Positions 11,610-22,795 of a stretch of DNA of 64,000 bases are shown one piece after another. How positions within the stretch are numbered: position 1 is the first letter of the stretch; every line of letters starts with the position of its first letter. This DNA comes from Owenia fusiformis. Its lineage: Eukaryota; Annelida; Polychaeta; Sabellida; Oweniidae. The translations under genes were made by a program, and so were the position numbers. The stretch lies in assembly GCA_903813345.2 (NCBI GenBank), contig CAIIXF020000011.1, positions 10,326,842 through 10,390,841 of the forward strand. The letters are read 5' to 3'. The notes beneath the pieces are model-generated. The model saw only the letters and a program-made list of their open reading frames with translations, was not told the origin of the DNA and did not search any database.

Positions 11610-13352
11610 TTTTTTTTTTAATTAAAATTTATTCACATACAACTCAACATTTCAAAATACAATATTTCATAAAAAATATTTTTAAACACATTTTCTCAAT
11701 CATCAATGTTTCTTACATATTTTTCATATTCAAACATTACAGATATATTTTTTCTTTCATTTGAAAACTTAAAGTCATGTATAGTTTTCTTTATTACAAG
11801 TGTCTTATATAGTATTTTTTTTATCTAATATTCCTATTCCTAATTTCTCATTTTCATTCAAATCTACATCTTTCCAAATATTTTTTATAGCATTACAATG
11901 TATAAAAAAATGTTCAATATTATCAATTTCATTACATAGTTTACATAAATCAGATTGTTCTATGTTATATTTTTTTAATAAACCGCCATGTGGATATATA
12001 CAATGGAAGATTTTCCATTGGATACTTAAAATACCAGTGTCTGACGTGCATTTAAAAAGTTGATTCCAAATATCTGAACCAATACTTAAACCCTTAAATT
12101 GCACATCACACTGCCTTTCTTTGACAAGCTTATTCCTGGTTTTCTGTGATGTCAATTTTTGAATTTCTATCCCTCGAAATACCAGTGTTTTGCTGGGCTT
12201 TGTATTACCATACATATGAATTCTCTCTTGATTTAAACAAGCTCTTAAAATGTTATATTGCATTACAGTTTCAGCATTTTTTCCTATTAATTCAGCAATA
12301 ACCTCATATGGTTTTAAATGTTCATTTACAACGACATCTGATATATAGATTAACCCTTTTTCTATCCACTTGTGAAAGTACAAGGGATGTCTGCTCAATA
12401 CAATATTTCTGTTGTTCCATATTATAGATTCATCTGCATAATTACTTTTGTTAAGCCATGTACATAATAATTTTTTATAGAAAATACTTAAATGATCAAT
12501 GCCTTTCAACTGATCAACACTTATATTGCTGTTGAAAACACTAAACTTTTTACCTAATTTTCCGTACATATACTCTGGTATAGCTCTCCAGTGGCCATTA
12601 CCATTCTCTGTTAATCTTTTGATCCATTGAAACATATATGCAATTTGTAAGTCTTTACAGTTAATCATCTTCAAACCACCACAATCATAATCTTGTACTA
12701 AAATATCCCTTTTTACTTTATCGGGCACCTTTTTAAGGTCCTCTTCTTTAAATTTTCCTTTTGCCCATATAAACTTGAACATCATGGTATTTATTCTATT
12801 TAGCAATTTATCTGGCAAAATAAATGATTGCAATAAATATGAAAATTGAGATGGCAAAAGTGATTTAACAATAATAATTTTTCCCATAACAGTTAAATTT
12901 CTGCCATGCCATGATTTCATGATATTTTCACACTTAACAAATTTTGGTTCAAAATTAACATAATTTTCAACAACACTTGTTGAAGGACTAAAGGTAATTC
13001 CTAAAATCTGTATACAATTTTCTGGATATATTTTCCATTTAATTTCACCAATATGGTCTTTCCGATTTTTCCATTTACCTAACCACATAGCTTCGTTTTT
13101 TTTAACATTTAATTTTAAACTTGATACATCATAAAAAGCTTTAAAAACACTCATTGTATTATGAAAAGATACTTCATCATGTAAAAATAAGGAGGTATCA
13201 TCTGCAAATTGCAGTATTTTTGTTTGATCAATACAATCTTGAATTTTTATACCTTTGATATTTTTTTCTTGTCGAACCTTACAAGACAGTAGTTCACAAG
13301 CTACTATAAATGTCAGCGGAGACAGTGGGCAGCCCTGCCGAATTTAAGACCC
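11610..13352 (-). mobile_element. 5'-truncated L1/Tx1-like LINE with poly(A) tail and 10-bp target duplication
   Basis: Minus-strand non-LTR retrotransposon. The A-tail is the T-run starting at 11610. Identical 10-bp copies of aggaagaccc lie at 11600-11609 and 13353-13362, exactly bracketing it. The insertion interrupts an older plus-strand LINE, whose reading continues across the removed element. The truncation point lies inside the RT domain, just upstream of the RQGCPLSP motif, which is the usual product of incomplete target-primed reverse transcription. Confidence 0.9.
11805..13340 (-). pseudogene. LINE ORF2 C-terminal half (RT palm/thumb and C-terminal domain)
   Basis: About 510 residues remain open. 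Near the start is RQGCPLSPLTF (about 13306-13338), then the RT catalytic block LQFADDTSLFLH (FADD at about 13193-13204). Next come LKLNVKKNEAMWLG, ILGITF, WHGRNLTVMGKI and CGGLKMINCKDL, then a C-terminal CKLC-x10-H-x3-C zinc-knuckle-like motif (CNEIDNIEHFFIHC). This order is typical of L1/Tx1-clade ORF2. The N-terminal endonuclease and RT fingers are missing because of 5' truncation. The preserved frame suggests a fairly young insertion. Confidence 0.88.
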
Positions 13353-13640
13353 AGGAAGACCCAATACCAGGCGCGTCAATTTCAACATATGAAGTAAAGA
13401 CTGTTATAAAAAGCTTAAAACCAAGAAAGCTGGTGGTGTTGACAAACGAACATCTCTTTTATGGTGGAGAAGTTCTGCCCCAGGTACTAGCCTTTTTGTT
13501 TAATCTGATTTCTGAAACGTCTACTCCAGCAGTTTTTAAAGATGGCGTTATTTCTAAATTATTCAAAGGGGGTGGAAAACGTCGTTCTCATGTTGAAAAT
13601 TATAGGGATATAACTTTACTCCCTGTTATTGAAAATTAGA

Positions 13641-13944
13641 ATCCAAAAGTTCGAACTACGTAAATATGATGTGATATAAACACTAGATGAGTCCTGATCA
13701 CTGTGTTACATGGTTACCGACACATTATGTAATTCTGGGTGTTTGACTGAGTGGTTCACGACTCATATAAAAGGCTGTGGTGTGTACCTGTATGTCTGTG
13801 TACCTGTGCACATAAAAGAAAACAGGGCTCCTCCAAGGAGGGGTTTCTGGCTCTATCTTCGAGTGTAAAATACATAAAATACGGAATATACCAATGAGGA
13901 ATTGCTCGCCAAATATGGCGGTAACCAAGATATAATAATAATAA
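13641..13944. other. Intron spacer before the Helentron-like concatemer
   Basis: No gene or named repeat recognised. It contains short self-complementary words (ggctcctccaaggagg near 13825-13842) and ends in an (aat)n-like run that abuts the family 1 element. Confidence 0.5.
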
Positions 13945-14039
13945 CTAGACTTTGGAAATTGAACGAAGTTCAATTTCAGACTCCAGATCTAGACCTTTTT
14001 TAGCCGAGTCATCCAGAATAAGCTGAGTCATCCAGAAAA

Positions 14040-14250
14040 AGATGGATGGATAAAATAGGAAGGTAGGATAGGATAGAATAGAAAGGAACGATAGGATAAA
14101 ATAAGAAAGAAGGATAGGATAGAACAGAATAGTTAGAAAGGATATGATAGGAGAGGATAGGAAGGATAGGAAGGAAAAGATACGAAGGAAGGATAGATAG
14201 GAAAGATAGGATATGATAGGATAAGATCAGATAGGAAGGATGGATGAATT
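14040..14250 (+). repeat. Purine-rich gatagga-type simple repeat, family 1 unit A1
   Basis: Irregular tandem array of aggatag/gaatag/gaagg words on an almost pure purine strand. It occupies the same place as the matching tract in the second unit (15308-15485). Confidence 0.85.
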
Positions 14251-15307
14251 TTTCAATATTTTCTTCTCTACTCTTGACTTTCTATCAGGATATATTAAAA
14301 CGCCATAACTTCCGAACCGGAAGTCGGATCGAAATTTGGTTTGCAGATTCGGATTTCTGAGACAATTCTACCCTTGATTCATAACTCATATGTTAAATTT
14401 GGATAACTTTTTATTTTGACCTACTTTCCGGACACCATATCTCAAAAGTGGGTCAAAATACTCTCTGACGGCAAAAGGCTTACACTATAAGCACACTCTT
14501 GGCTACATGTATACACAATTTCGAAGAATATAATTAAAGTGTAGTGTCAGAATCGCAAAAATAAGGAAAACCTTTGGATTTGACCTAGATTTTGACCTAG
14601 GAATTTTGGTGTCAAAATTTTGAAGCTAGATGGCTTTTGAGGTCCCCTTCTTTTAAAAGCTTTCATTAAATTAAGCTGAACTCAGTCTATATTTCGTATT
14701 TCTCACTTCAAAAAAATCTTTTTTCCCATTGACTTAACATGGACACCTAATTTAGCGATTTTTGAGCTTTCAAAATGCCATAACTTCCGAACCGGAAGTC
14801 TGATCCAAATTTGGTTTGCAGATTCGGACTCCTGATATCATTCTACACTTATTTGATAACTCACATGTTGAATTTGGAGAACATTTTGTTCTGACCTACT
14901 TTCCGGATGCCATATCTCAAAATCGGTAACAGTAATCAAAAAGCTGATGGCACACTTATGAAAGGGCTGTTTCTAAGCTACATGATGAAAAAAAGACAAA
15001 GTTGTTTCGATAAATAACGACCGAGATAATAGACGGAAGGTTGAAAATGTAAGATTTGACCTAGTTCTTGACCTTTGACCTAGATAAAAAATTGACCCAA
15101 TTTCCGAGAAACTAGATACTGGACCTAAATTGACCATATACAGGTCTTGACTCAATGTCTTCTGACTACTGAGAAAACGTGTAGAGAATAATAACTAGAT
15201 TTTGGAAATTGAACGAAGTTCAATTTCAGACTCCAGATCTAGACTTTTTTTAGCCGAGTCATCCAGAATAAGCCGAGTCATCCAGAATAAGCTGAGTCAT
15301 CTAGAAA

Positions 15308-15485
15308 GAGATGGATAAATAAAATAGGAAGGTAGGATAGGATAGAATAGGAAAGAACGATAGGATAGAATAAGAAAGAAGGATAGGATAGAATAGAATA
15401 GGAAGAAAGGATAGGATAGGAAGGAAAAGATATGAAGGAAGGATAGATAGGAAGGATAGGGTAGGATGAGATAGGAAGGATGGAT
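15308..15485 (+). repeat. Purine-rich gatagga-type simple repeat, family 1 unit A2
   Basis: Same motif and position as in the first unit, slightly shorter, confirming that the unit is repeated head to tail. Confidence 0.85.
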
Positions 15486-16644
15486 GAATTTTTCAATATT
15501 TTCTTCTCTACTCTTGACTTTCTATCAGGATACCATCAGATCGATTTTTCTTGAAATTTTAAAACGCTATCACTTCCGAACCGGAAGTCGGATCGAAATT
15601 TGGTTTGCAGATTCGGATTCCTGACAAAATTCTACCCCTAATTCATAACTCATACGTTAAATTTGGAGATTTTTTATTTTGACCTACTTTTCGGACACGC
15701 CATAACTTCCGAACCGGAAGTTGGATCGAAATTTGGTTTGCAGATTCGGATTCCTGACAGAATTCTACCCTTAATTCATAACTCATATATTCAATTTGGA
15801 GAACATTTTATTTTGACCTACTTTTCGGACACCATATCTCAAAAGTGGGTCAAAATACTTTCTGACGGCAAAAGGCTAACACTATTAGCATATTCTTGGC
15901 TACATGTATACACAATTTCGAAGAATATAATTAAAGTGTAGTGTCAGAATCGAAAAAATAAGGAAAACCTATGAATTTGACCTAGATTTTGACCTAGGCA
16001 TTTGGGTGTCCAAATTGTGAAGCTAGATGGCTTTTGAGGTCCCCTTCTTTTAAAGGCTCTGATTATATGAAGCTGAACTCAGTCTATATTCCGTATTTTT
16101 CACTTCAAAAAAATATTTTTTCCCATTGACTTAACATGGGCACCAAATTTAGCGATTTTTGAGTTTTCAAAACGCCATAACTTCCGAACTGGAAGTCAGA
16201 TCCAAATTTCGTTTTCAGATTCGAGATCCTGAGAACATTTTCTATAAGACTCATATCCTGGACATTTGATTCGGAGATCTTTGTTTTGGACCTCGTTTTC
16301 GGACACTGATATCTCGAAATCGGTTTGAGATATCAAAAAACTAAATTGACCTAAGGTTTCCTACTTTTTTATAAGGAACACAATGAAAAAAACCCGGATC
16401 GAAAATATTAAAGGACGACCGAGAAAATCGAAAAAAATGACAAAGTACTGGATTTGACCTAGTTCTTGACCTTTGACCTAGATAAAAATTTGACCCAATT
16501 TCCGAGGAACTAGATTCTGGACCTAAATTAACCAAATGACTGACTTTACTGAACATTTTATGGTTATTGAGAAAACTGGTTTAGAATAATAATAATAAGA
16601 AGAAGAAGAAGAAGAAGAAGAATAAGAAAACTGACGAGAACAAT

Positions 16645-16803
16645 AGACTCCAGATTTTCAATCTGGAGTCTAATAAAGAAGAAGAAGAAGAAGAAGAAGA
16701 AGAATACTGACAAAAGCTATAGACTCCATATTTACATCTGGAGTCTAATAAGAAGAAGAATACTGGCAAAAACAATAGACTCCAGATTTTCAATCTGGAG
16801 TCT
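16645..16803 (+). repeat. Triplicated 3' terminal hairpin module
   Basis: Three hairpins of the form agactccagat...atctggagtct are separated by taataa, an aag-run and tactg(a/g)caaaa spacers. The period is about 57-76 bp, mainly because the aag-run length differs. The middle hairpin has a slightly altered left arm (actccatatt). Confidence 0.9.
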
Positions 16804-17300
16804 AATAATATCACATTTAATGTTGCTCATAATAATATTATGTTTCTTTTCGCACTATTTATTTTTTTAAATACATATTACTCTGTATTTATGTTCAAAA
16901 ATTACTTTAGTTCGTTTTATTACTTCTTAAAATTGTATATTCTCTTATATGTAAAATGTTTTAGATTATCCTTTTTATTGGCACAGCTTTCGTCCTCGTT
17001 GTTTTCACTTTCGCTTTCGTATGAGCTTCGTCTAGTTATATTTTCTTTGCCTTTTTTACATCTTTATATATGAATTGTTAATTCGTCATGGTAAAATGTT
17101 TGATAAGAGATATCTTAACACCCGAGAATTTTTAAAACTGAGTGCAACCTGGGTTGAGACCAATGCTGTATAGGTTTACGGCGGCTGATTGTCGCTATTG
17201 AAGGCGTTATGAAGGTATGTATATTACTTAAAATTATTATAAAAATGAAAAAACATAGGCAAGTTACACCTGTGAGTCCTACAATAATGTGCATACACAA
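16804..17300. other. Intron, weak inverted-repeat remnant
   Basis: AT-rich, with no credible gene. The word gcttcgtctagttata at about 17028-17043 recurs inverted (tataaactagacgaagc) at about 18420-18436 with some similarity around it. These may be the eroded ends of an unidentified element. Confidence 0.4.
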
Positions 17301-17324
17301 CAGGCGGAAAGTGGCTTGAGACTG

Positions 17325-17835
17325 CAGAAAAGTCGACCAATCAGAATGCCTGATTTATCAGTATGTCCTACAAGTGCATACTCTTTGATTCTCGGCAAAC
17401 ATCTCCATGTCTCTCCTCGAATTTCACCTATCTATCACTAGTGGATCACTTTAAAAGTGATACCATCAAGAACCATGTTTGGTCAGCTTCACAATGACAT
17501 TATTCTTTTAGAAATCGACCGAGAAACAGAGAAGAAAAAGATCGATGAGTGTCATTTCTAAAAAGTCAAGTTTGAAAACCTTAAAGTGGATTCAAACTGA
17601 ACACCGACCAATCAGAACGCAGCATTTCTTATGTGAAACTTGGAATTCAAGAAATCAGCCTTACCCTCGATTTCCTCCATTTTCTCGCAAGTTGATTACC
17701 ACAAAAATGGTACCACATGGAAGCTATCATTCCTATCTAAACCATGGTATTATTTATTTAGAAATCAGTCAATAAACAGCGGAGCAATAAACAGATAAAT
17801 GCAATTTCTTAACAGCAAGTAGTGGATTCAGACTG
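17325..17835 (+). repeat. Diverged tandem duplication, about 265-bp period
   Basis: The block from gaccaatcagaatgcctg to the gattcaaactg region (17325-17600) is followed by a diverged second copy. That copy runs from gaccaatcagaacgcagc to gattcagactg (17607-17840). Shared words include gaccaatcagaa, ttagaaatc and gtggattca. No function is visible. Confidence 0.55.
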
Positions 17836-18345
17836 CAAAAACTTTATGCAAATTAGCTAGTTCACTCTGGGTTAGTAGGTCGCATATCTAGGTTAGAAGG
17901 TTAGTTCTGTCAAGGCCGTGCATATATCGCTATATAAACAGATCTCGGTCAGCTTGACTTCATTATTCCGACTGAAAAACTGGTAGTGACGAGATTAGAA
18001 AAGCATGTTTGGCCATGCTAAAGGTACCTAACATGAAATGAAATATTCGCGTACGGCAATCCACCCCATCGTATTCGTATCCACTGTACAATAATTATGA
18101 AAAGTTTATGAAAAGATGATCTTTCTAATTACATGATTTGTTGAATAAATTAGTCGAAGAATTCATCAATGTAAATTGATGTTAATGCCCATATGGTAAT
18201 TTTGTTTTGCAAAATATTTCTTATCACCAATATTGAAGGAAATAAAAGAAATGCAATAGCTTACAATATAAGGTACTTTAAAACAAGATATAAAAACTAT
18301 GATTTAAAATTTTTTTTTTTACAAAACTCTTAGATAAATTGGCAT
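17836..18345. other. Intron, nothing recognised
   Basis: AT-rich sequence without a supported gene, tandem repeat or element boundary. Confidence 0.5.
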
Positions 18346-18545
18346 TATCATGGCGTATAAATGTTGAAATTAAAAAAACTATCAAGCCGTTTTTTTGTTT
18401 CCCTGCCCTCAGAGTCTAGTTATAAACTAGACGAAGCTATCTTTAGAGAAGCGAAGTCGAACGAATGCAAAGGGTATTTTTCTGTGTAGATTAAGGTCTG
18501 AAGAGTAAAGTAATATATGGTTTTCCATAGGATCTTTTACGTTTT
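18346..18545 (+). repeat. Dispersed repeat segment, copy 1
   Basis: It shares aaatgttgaaatt-aaaaaa-ctatc-gagcc-tttttt and tatatggtttt-ccataggat, in the same order, with 20470-20570. It is probably a fragment of a repeat that flanks the duplicated block to the right. Confidence 0.5.
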
Positions 18546-19418
18546 GTATACACATCAATGTACATGTAACTTGTGCACTCATTCAGTGAACACAACCATC
18601 ATACTTGTTGCTGCAGACATTTGGTACATCCTGATCGCGCTATTTGTTTTGTCATTCAACAATGACGATCATACCAAATATGATATGCTGACTTTTCTAT
18701 GTACGCGAGTGCTGACTTTTTGCCAAACGTGAGTTGACAAAACGATATTATATATCAACAAGCGAGAACAACGTACCGACGTTTATTAACTTGTACGTAC
18801 ATCAATAGTACTAAAGCCTTATCGTAATAAATCAAGTCAGGCGTGCACAGTTTATTCGACAAAGAAGGCTTTCTGATTTTAATATTAACCGATGGTTTGA
18901 TAATCACCTTTACTTGAGTGAATTGCCAACGTGCGCGATCAGCGGAGCTTCTGTTTGCACATCATGAAAAATCAAAATAAAGAAGGGCCATAATAATGGG
19001 CATTATTATAAACCCAATATGTAACACTAATCCTGATTTATCAATACCTAGTCACGTGTTCCGAAATAGATTTACTATTTCCCTCGGAAAGTTATATTTC
19101 CTCAAATGTGACGTCAGCGGGAATATACATTTGAACTATTGCCCGCTGACGTCACGATTGCAACTTCTATTACCCTACAATATAAGCAACGTGAATAAAG
19201 TTCCCTAAGCTCAATACGTTTGTGTAATTTCAAGTGTTATGATAATCTATTCCGCGTGTTAAACGCAATTGAATTTGTCAAGTGAGAGTCTCAGAGGCAA
19301 AAATTTCTGTTGAGCATCTCATGACGTCACAGCTTATAATGCTAACAATGGACCCAGGGAGGGGGCTTTCTAACTTAGCCTTTTTTGCCTTCGCAGAGGA
19401 AACGGGACAAGAGTCAGT
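18546..19418. other. Intron with a CRE-bearing inverted repeat
   Basis: The only clear structure is a short inverted repeat around 19108-19156, tgacgtcagcggg ... cccgctgacgtca, in which each arm contains TGACGTCA. I see no gene. Confidence 0.5.
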
Positions 19419-19823
19419 ATAGGGTATATAATAAAACAAATAGTGACTGCCTAATTTCGAGCAATAGTGTAAATTATTTCTCCGAGGGAATATCCTCTAC
19501 AATGTACTATTTCCGAAGCCGCAGGTATATTATTATATACCTCAAATGTATTCTAGATGCTCATTGGCTTATTCATGGTCACATGACATGGAATAGATGA
19601 ACTAATTCCCTGGAAAGTCCTAAATCCCTGCTTTCAGGTAAGACGAATTGTTCTAATCACCAGTTAGGTCATGTGACCAGTCAATAGTACATTTTATCTT
19701 CCCCCAAATCTGAGATTATAGGAGTTGAAAGGTAAAATCCCTTTAAATGCCAATAAGAACCTGTGAACATTTGATATTGAAATGAAAAGACTTCTCATTT
19801 TGTTTTTGTTTACAGAGTACTTA

Positions 19824-20027
19824 TCAGGTATATAATAAAACAAATAGTGACTGCCACATTTTCGGGAAATAGTGTAAAAATTTTCCTCTCGGGAATATCC
19901 TGTTCACTGACTTGTTCCCTCGGCCTGCAGCCTCGGGAACATGTCAGTGGACAGGATATTCCCTTGAGGAAAATATTTTGCACTATTTCCCTCAATGGCA
20001 GTCACTATTTGTACAATACTTACCTGA
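19824..20027. mobile_element. About 204-bp palindromic MITE
   Basis: The left end tcaggtatataataaaacaa, with aatagtgactgcc following, is mirrored at the right end by ggcagtcactatttgt...tacctga. The arms stay complementary to a centre near 19926 (ccctcggcctgcagcctcggg). Part of the same sequence, including tatataataaaacaaatagt, recurs at 19421-19450 as a broken copy. No clear target duplication is seen. Confidence 0.75.
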
Positions 20028-20755
20028 AGATAAAAAAGATGATGTGATTCGATGATATATTTTGACACAACGTATACGTAATTAATTGATTTGACACGTT
20101 ATTCACAGTCTTTGTACAAGGCCTATCCGGAAGGACTATAGACGTCCTTGCTTCTCAAAGACTGTGGGAAGCTAACTTTAGTGGTAGTAAATACATGTAA
20201 TTCATACCGATTCCATGACTATATATTCAAAATCAACTAACTACATTTGATTTAGCAAGGCTAAACCCCATTATCCTGGGAATCGTCTTTATCTTTGTCG
20301 GATCATTCAGGTGAGAAATTTATGACGTAATTCAATTGTTCTCTCCGCCAACAAATGAAACTGGATGCTGGTCTTTTCTCAAAATACAAGGTACTTTGAC
20401 TGAATACTGTGACTACAATTTTTGTAATCTTTTTACAAAAAACTAACATAAGCATAATCATATTCCAAGTAAACAAATGTTGAAATTTAAAAAAAATCTA
20501 TCGAGCCATTTTTCTGGAAATTGAGATCTCCCAATGGTAAAGTAAGTATATGGTTTTACCATAGGATTACATGTTAAATATTACAATTTAAGCAGCATAG
20601 GCTCCTCAAAAATACGATCTTTGAACCTTACTTACTATATCTCAACTTATATTTTTCTGTTTAAAATTTCTACAGCATGTACACCACTTGTTTACATACA
20701 CTGTGCGACTTTCAGGAAAATCTATCGAGGATTTTTTTGGCTGACAGACCAGGTC
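20028..20755. other. Intron with a dispersed-repeat segment (copy 2)
   Basis: It includes 20470-20570, the partner of 18346-18545. No gene is recognised. Confidence 0.45.
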
Positions 20756-21175
20756 CCACCTTAGAGTCATTCAAAAAAGATTTTCGAGAAAAGCCCTTCT
20801 GTGTGTCAGTGAAAGGCCTCTCCAGCTTATGTTTTACATACAATTCAAAAGTCTTGGCAATAATACTACCTTTCTTGTGTACTGTTATGGAACTTTTAAA
20901 CATTGATCTTACCGCTCCATTTTAGAGTGATGCAAATACCTTTTTAGAAATGTGACTTTCAACGACGTTTTGTGAATTTTTAATAGAAACGTTCTTACTT
21001 GTCATTGACATTTTAGATGAGAAATGTTTGTTGTTTTTTGTGTTTTTGTTATTGTCTTAAAATTTAGATATGTTTTTGTGTTGTTGTTTTTGGTTAATTT
21101 TCACTGTTGTGTTAAATGTTTAATATTTTTGTACTCCATGCTAAATAGGAAATAAAGAGATATACATATTACATG
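20756..21175 (+). pseudogene. LINE ORF2 3'-end fragment, duplicated copy 1
   Basis: The short reading stretch SFKKDFREKPFCVSVKGLSS and the following 3' UTR (ttgttattgtcttaaaattt, actccatgctaaat) are near copies of 22403-22795. Both copies run directly into a family 2 start (atgacaaaatgtcaccacct). Only the extreme C-terminal end survives here. Confidence 0.65.
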
Positions 21176-21240
21176 ACAAAATGTCACCACCTAGTTGACT
21201 GATTGACAACAATTTAATGCGAAAATAATTTATATAGATT
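21176..21240 (+). mobile_element. Family 2 Helentron-like 5' end, truncated
   Basis: It starts with atgacaaaatgtcaccacct like the copies at 22783 and 47803. It then jumps to actgattgacaacaatttaa, which lies some 180 bp further in at the 22.8-kb copy, so it carries an internal deletion. Confidence 0.6.
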
Positions 21241-21317
21241 TTATATAACTGTTTTTGTTAACATTTTTTGTTTTTAGTGCAATTGTTTTTTGTTCATTTT
21301 TCTCAATTCTTCAGAAT

Positions 21318-22154
21318 CACAGGCTGGTATCGAAATATTTGTCCGCTGTGACGGAGCATGCTATTTTTCATAAAAACACTGAGAATACTTCACGATTTAT
21401 TTTTTAACTCACATGTTTCGTTATACCATACAAAATTACTTACTCCATGCAATGGATATATCATTTGCGGGTAACTTTCACTTCTGTTTGAAGTCCAATT
21501 ACGCTGGGAAGAAAAGCTATTGAAAATGGCGCCGGAGTATCATACTTCAAAATGTACCATTTCTTGTTTAACTTTCTAATGGCACGATATAGTGCCACGA
21601 TAATATTTACACATGGTTTCAGCATAACTATGAAGGTATAAATGAGATGTTGATGTATTTGGTCTTTTTAATTCTTTTATAGAAAATAATGTTTAATTTT
21701 TTTGTCCGCTGTGACGGAGCAGTTGCAAATGTGAACTGTGAAAATGCTCCGTCACAGCGGACAAAAAATATTAGCCTAATATTATTTTTTATAAAAAAAA
21801 TTAAAAAGACCCAATGCATTAATATTTCATTAATACATTCAGAGTTATGGTGAAAACATATGTTAATATTATCGTGTCACTATATCATGCCATTAAAAAA
21901 TTAAAAAAGAAATGGTACATTTTAGAGTTTGATACTCTGGCGCCGTTTTCAATAGATTTTACTCCTAGCGTTATTAGACTTCAAACAGAAGTGAAGGTTA
22001 CACGCAAATGATATATCCATTGCATGGAGTAAGTAATTATCTTTGATATAACGAAACATATGAGTTAAAAAATAAATCGTGAAGTATTCTTAGTGTTTTT
22101 ATGAAAAATAGCATGCTCCGTCACAGCGGACAAATCTTTCGATACCAGCCTGTG
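21318..22154. mobile_element. 837-bp palindromic element with 5-bp target duplication
   Basis: The ends are cacaggctggtatcgaaa and its reverse complement. The arms (about 400 bp each) remain complementary almost to the centre near 21735. The word tttgtccgctgtgacggagc occurs at the outer and inner end of each arm, four times in all. The element is flanked by agaat at 21313-21317 and 22155-22159. The interior is noncoding. It may be a foldback/MITE-type non-autonomous DNA transposon of unassigned superfamily. Confidence 0.85.
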
Positions 22155-22159
22155 AGAAT

Positions 22160-22795
22160 TAGGAGATATTGTATTTGATATTGTAAGGAATAGATTGGTA
22201 GGTATATTCTACATGTTACTTGTAACTGTTAACAATTCAGTTGAGTAATGATGAAAACCTATGTGAGCACTGTGGCATGCTAACTCAGGATTCGGTTTCA
22301 CATGGATTGTTGAATTGTTCTAAAACTGAAGATGCTCGCAATGAGGTGCTACACAACTTAAGTGATGTCTTGAACCTTAACAGAACTGGGCTTAAGATAA
22401 AGTCGTTCAAAAAGGATTTTCGAGAAAACTCCTTCTGTGTGTCAGTGAAAGGCCTTTCCAGCTTATGTTTTACAGACAATTCAAAAGTCTTGGCAATACT
22501 ACTACCTTTCTTGTGTACTGTTGTGGAACTTTTAAACATTGACCTTACCACTCCATTTTAGAGTGATGCAAATACTGTTTTAGAAATATGAATTTTTAAT
22601 TGATACGTTCTTAATTGTCATTGACATTTTAGATGTGAAATGTTGTTGCTTTTTTTGTGTTTTTGTTATTGTCTTAAATTCTTAGATGTGTTTTTGTGTT
22701 GTTGTTTTTGGTTAATTTTCACTGTTGTGTTAAATGTTCAATATTTTTGTACTCCATGCTAAATGGGAAATATACATATTACATGACAAAATGTC
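22160..22795 (+). pseudogene. LINE ORF2 C-terminal fragment and 3' UTR, copy 2
   Basis: The reading begins with GDIVFDIV(R/K)NRLVG, a common LINE post-RT block. It then gives CEHCGMLTQDSVSHGLLNCS, a C-x2-C-x9-H-x4-C zinc-knuckle-like C-terminal motif, and SFKKDFRENSFCVSVKGLSS before a stop at 22561. A 3' UTR follows. Its first 65 bp are also found at 26489-26556. Catalytic RT parts are absent. Confidence 0.7.

Larger units (their letters stand above)
11415..13640 (+). mobile_element. Older LINE fragment (linker and start of RT), split by a younger LINE
   Basis: Two plus-strand pieces, 11415-11609 and 13363-13640, form one ORF2-type segment. The first reads ELLLTELNDPEF and ISDEVRSFLQILLVKEDP. 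The second reads PIPGASISTYEVKTVIKSL, then LPQVLAFLFNLI, FKDGVISKLFKGGG and NYRDITLLPVI. The last is the RT NYRPI(S/T)LL motif region. It stops soon after, at 13637-13639, and no catalytic FADD is present. The clade is uncertain. The split is caused by the minus-strand LINE at 11610-13352. The 365-bp TIR element at 11042-11406 may also lie in this LINE's 5' part. Confidence 0.75.
13945..16803 (+). mobile_element. Family 1 Helentron-like (HINE/pearl-like) concatemer, two units with three 3' hairpins
   Basis: There are two 5' ends, each starting ctagattttggaaattgaac and containing the palindrome gaaattgaacgaagttcaat followed by gactccagatctag. They begin at 13945 and 15195. Each is followed by a purine-rich gatag-type tract (14040-14250, 15308-15485) and noncoding core repeats carrying ttccgaaccggaagtcgga. 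The right end carries three successive copies of an aag-rich tract, an actgacaaaa-type spacer and a gactccagat/atctggagtc hairpin, at 16645-16671, 16721-16746 and 16777-16803. A subterminal inverted repeat at the 5' end, a 3' terminal hairpin, internal tandem repeats and no transposase are the architecture described for non-autonomous Helentrons (HINEs, DINE-1, mollusc pearl). The assignment is by architecture only. Confidence 0.72.

Noticed and set aside
15278-15496. Ser/Tyr/Pro-rich minus-strand ORF
   Set aside because: A translation of the purine-rich gatag simple repeat.
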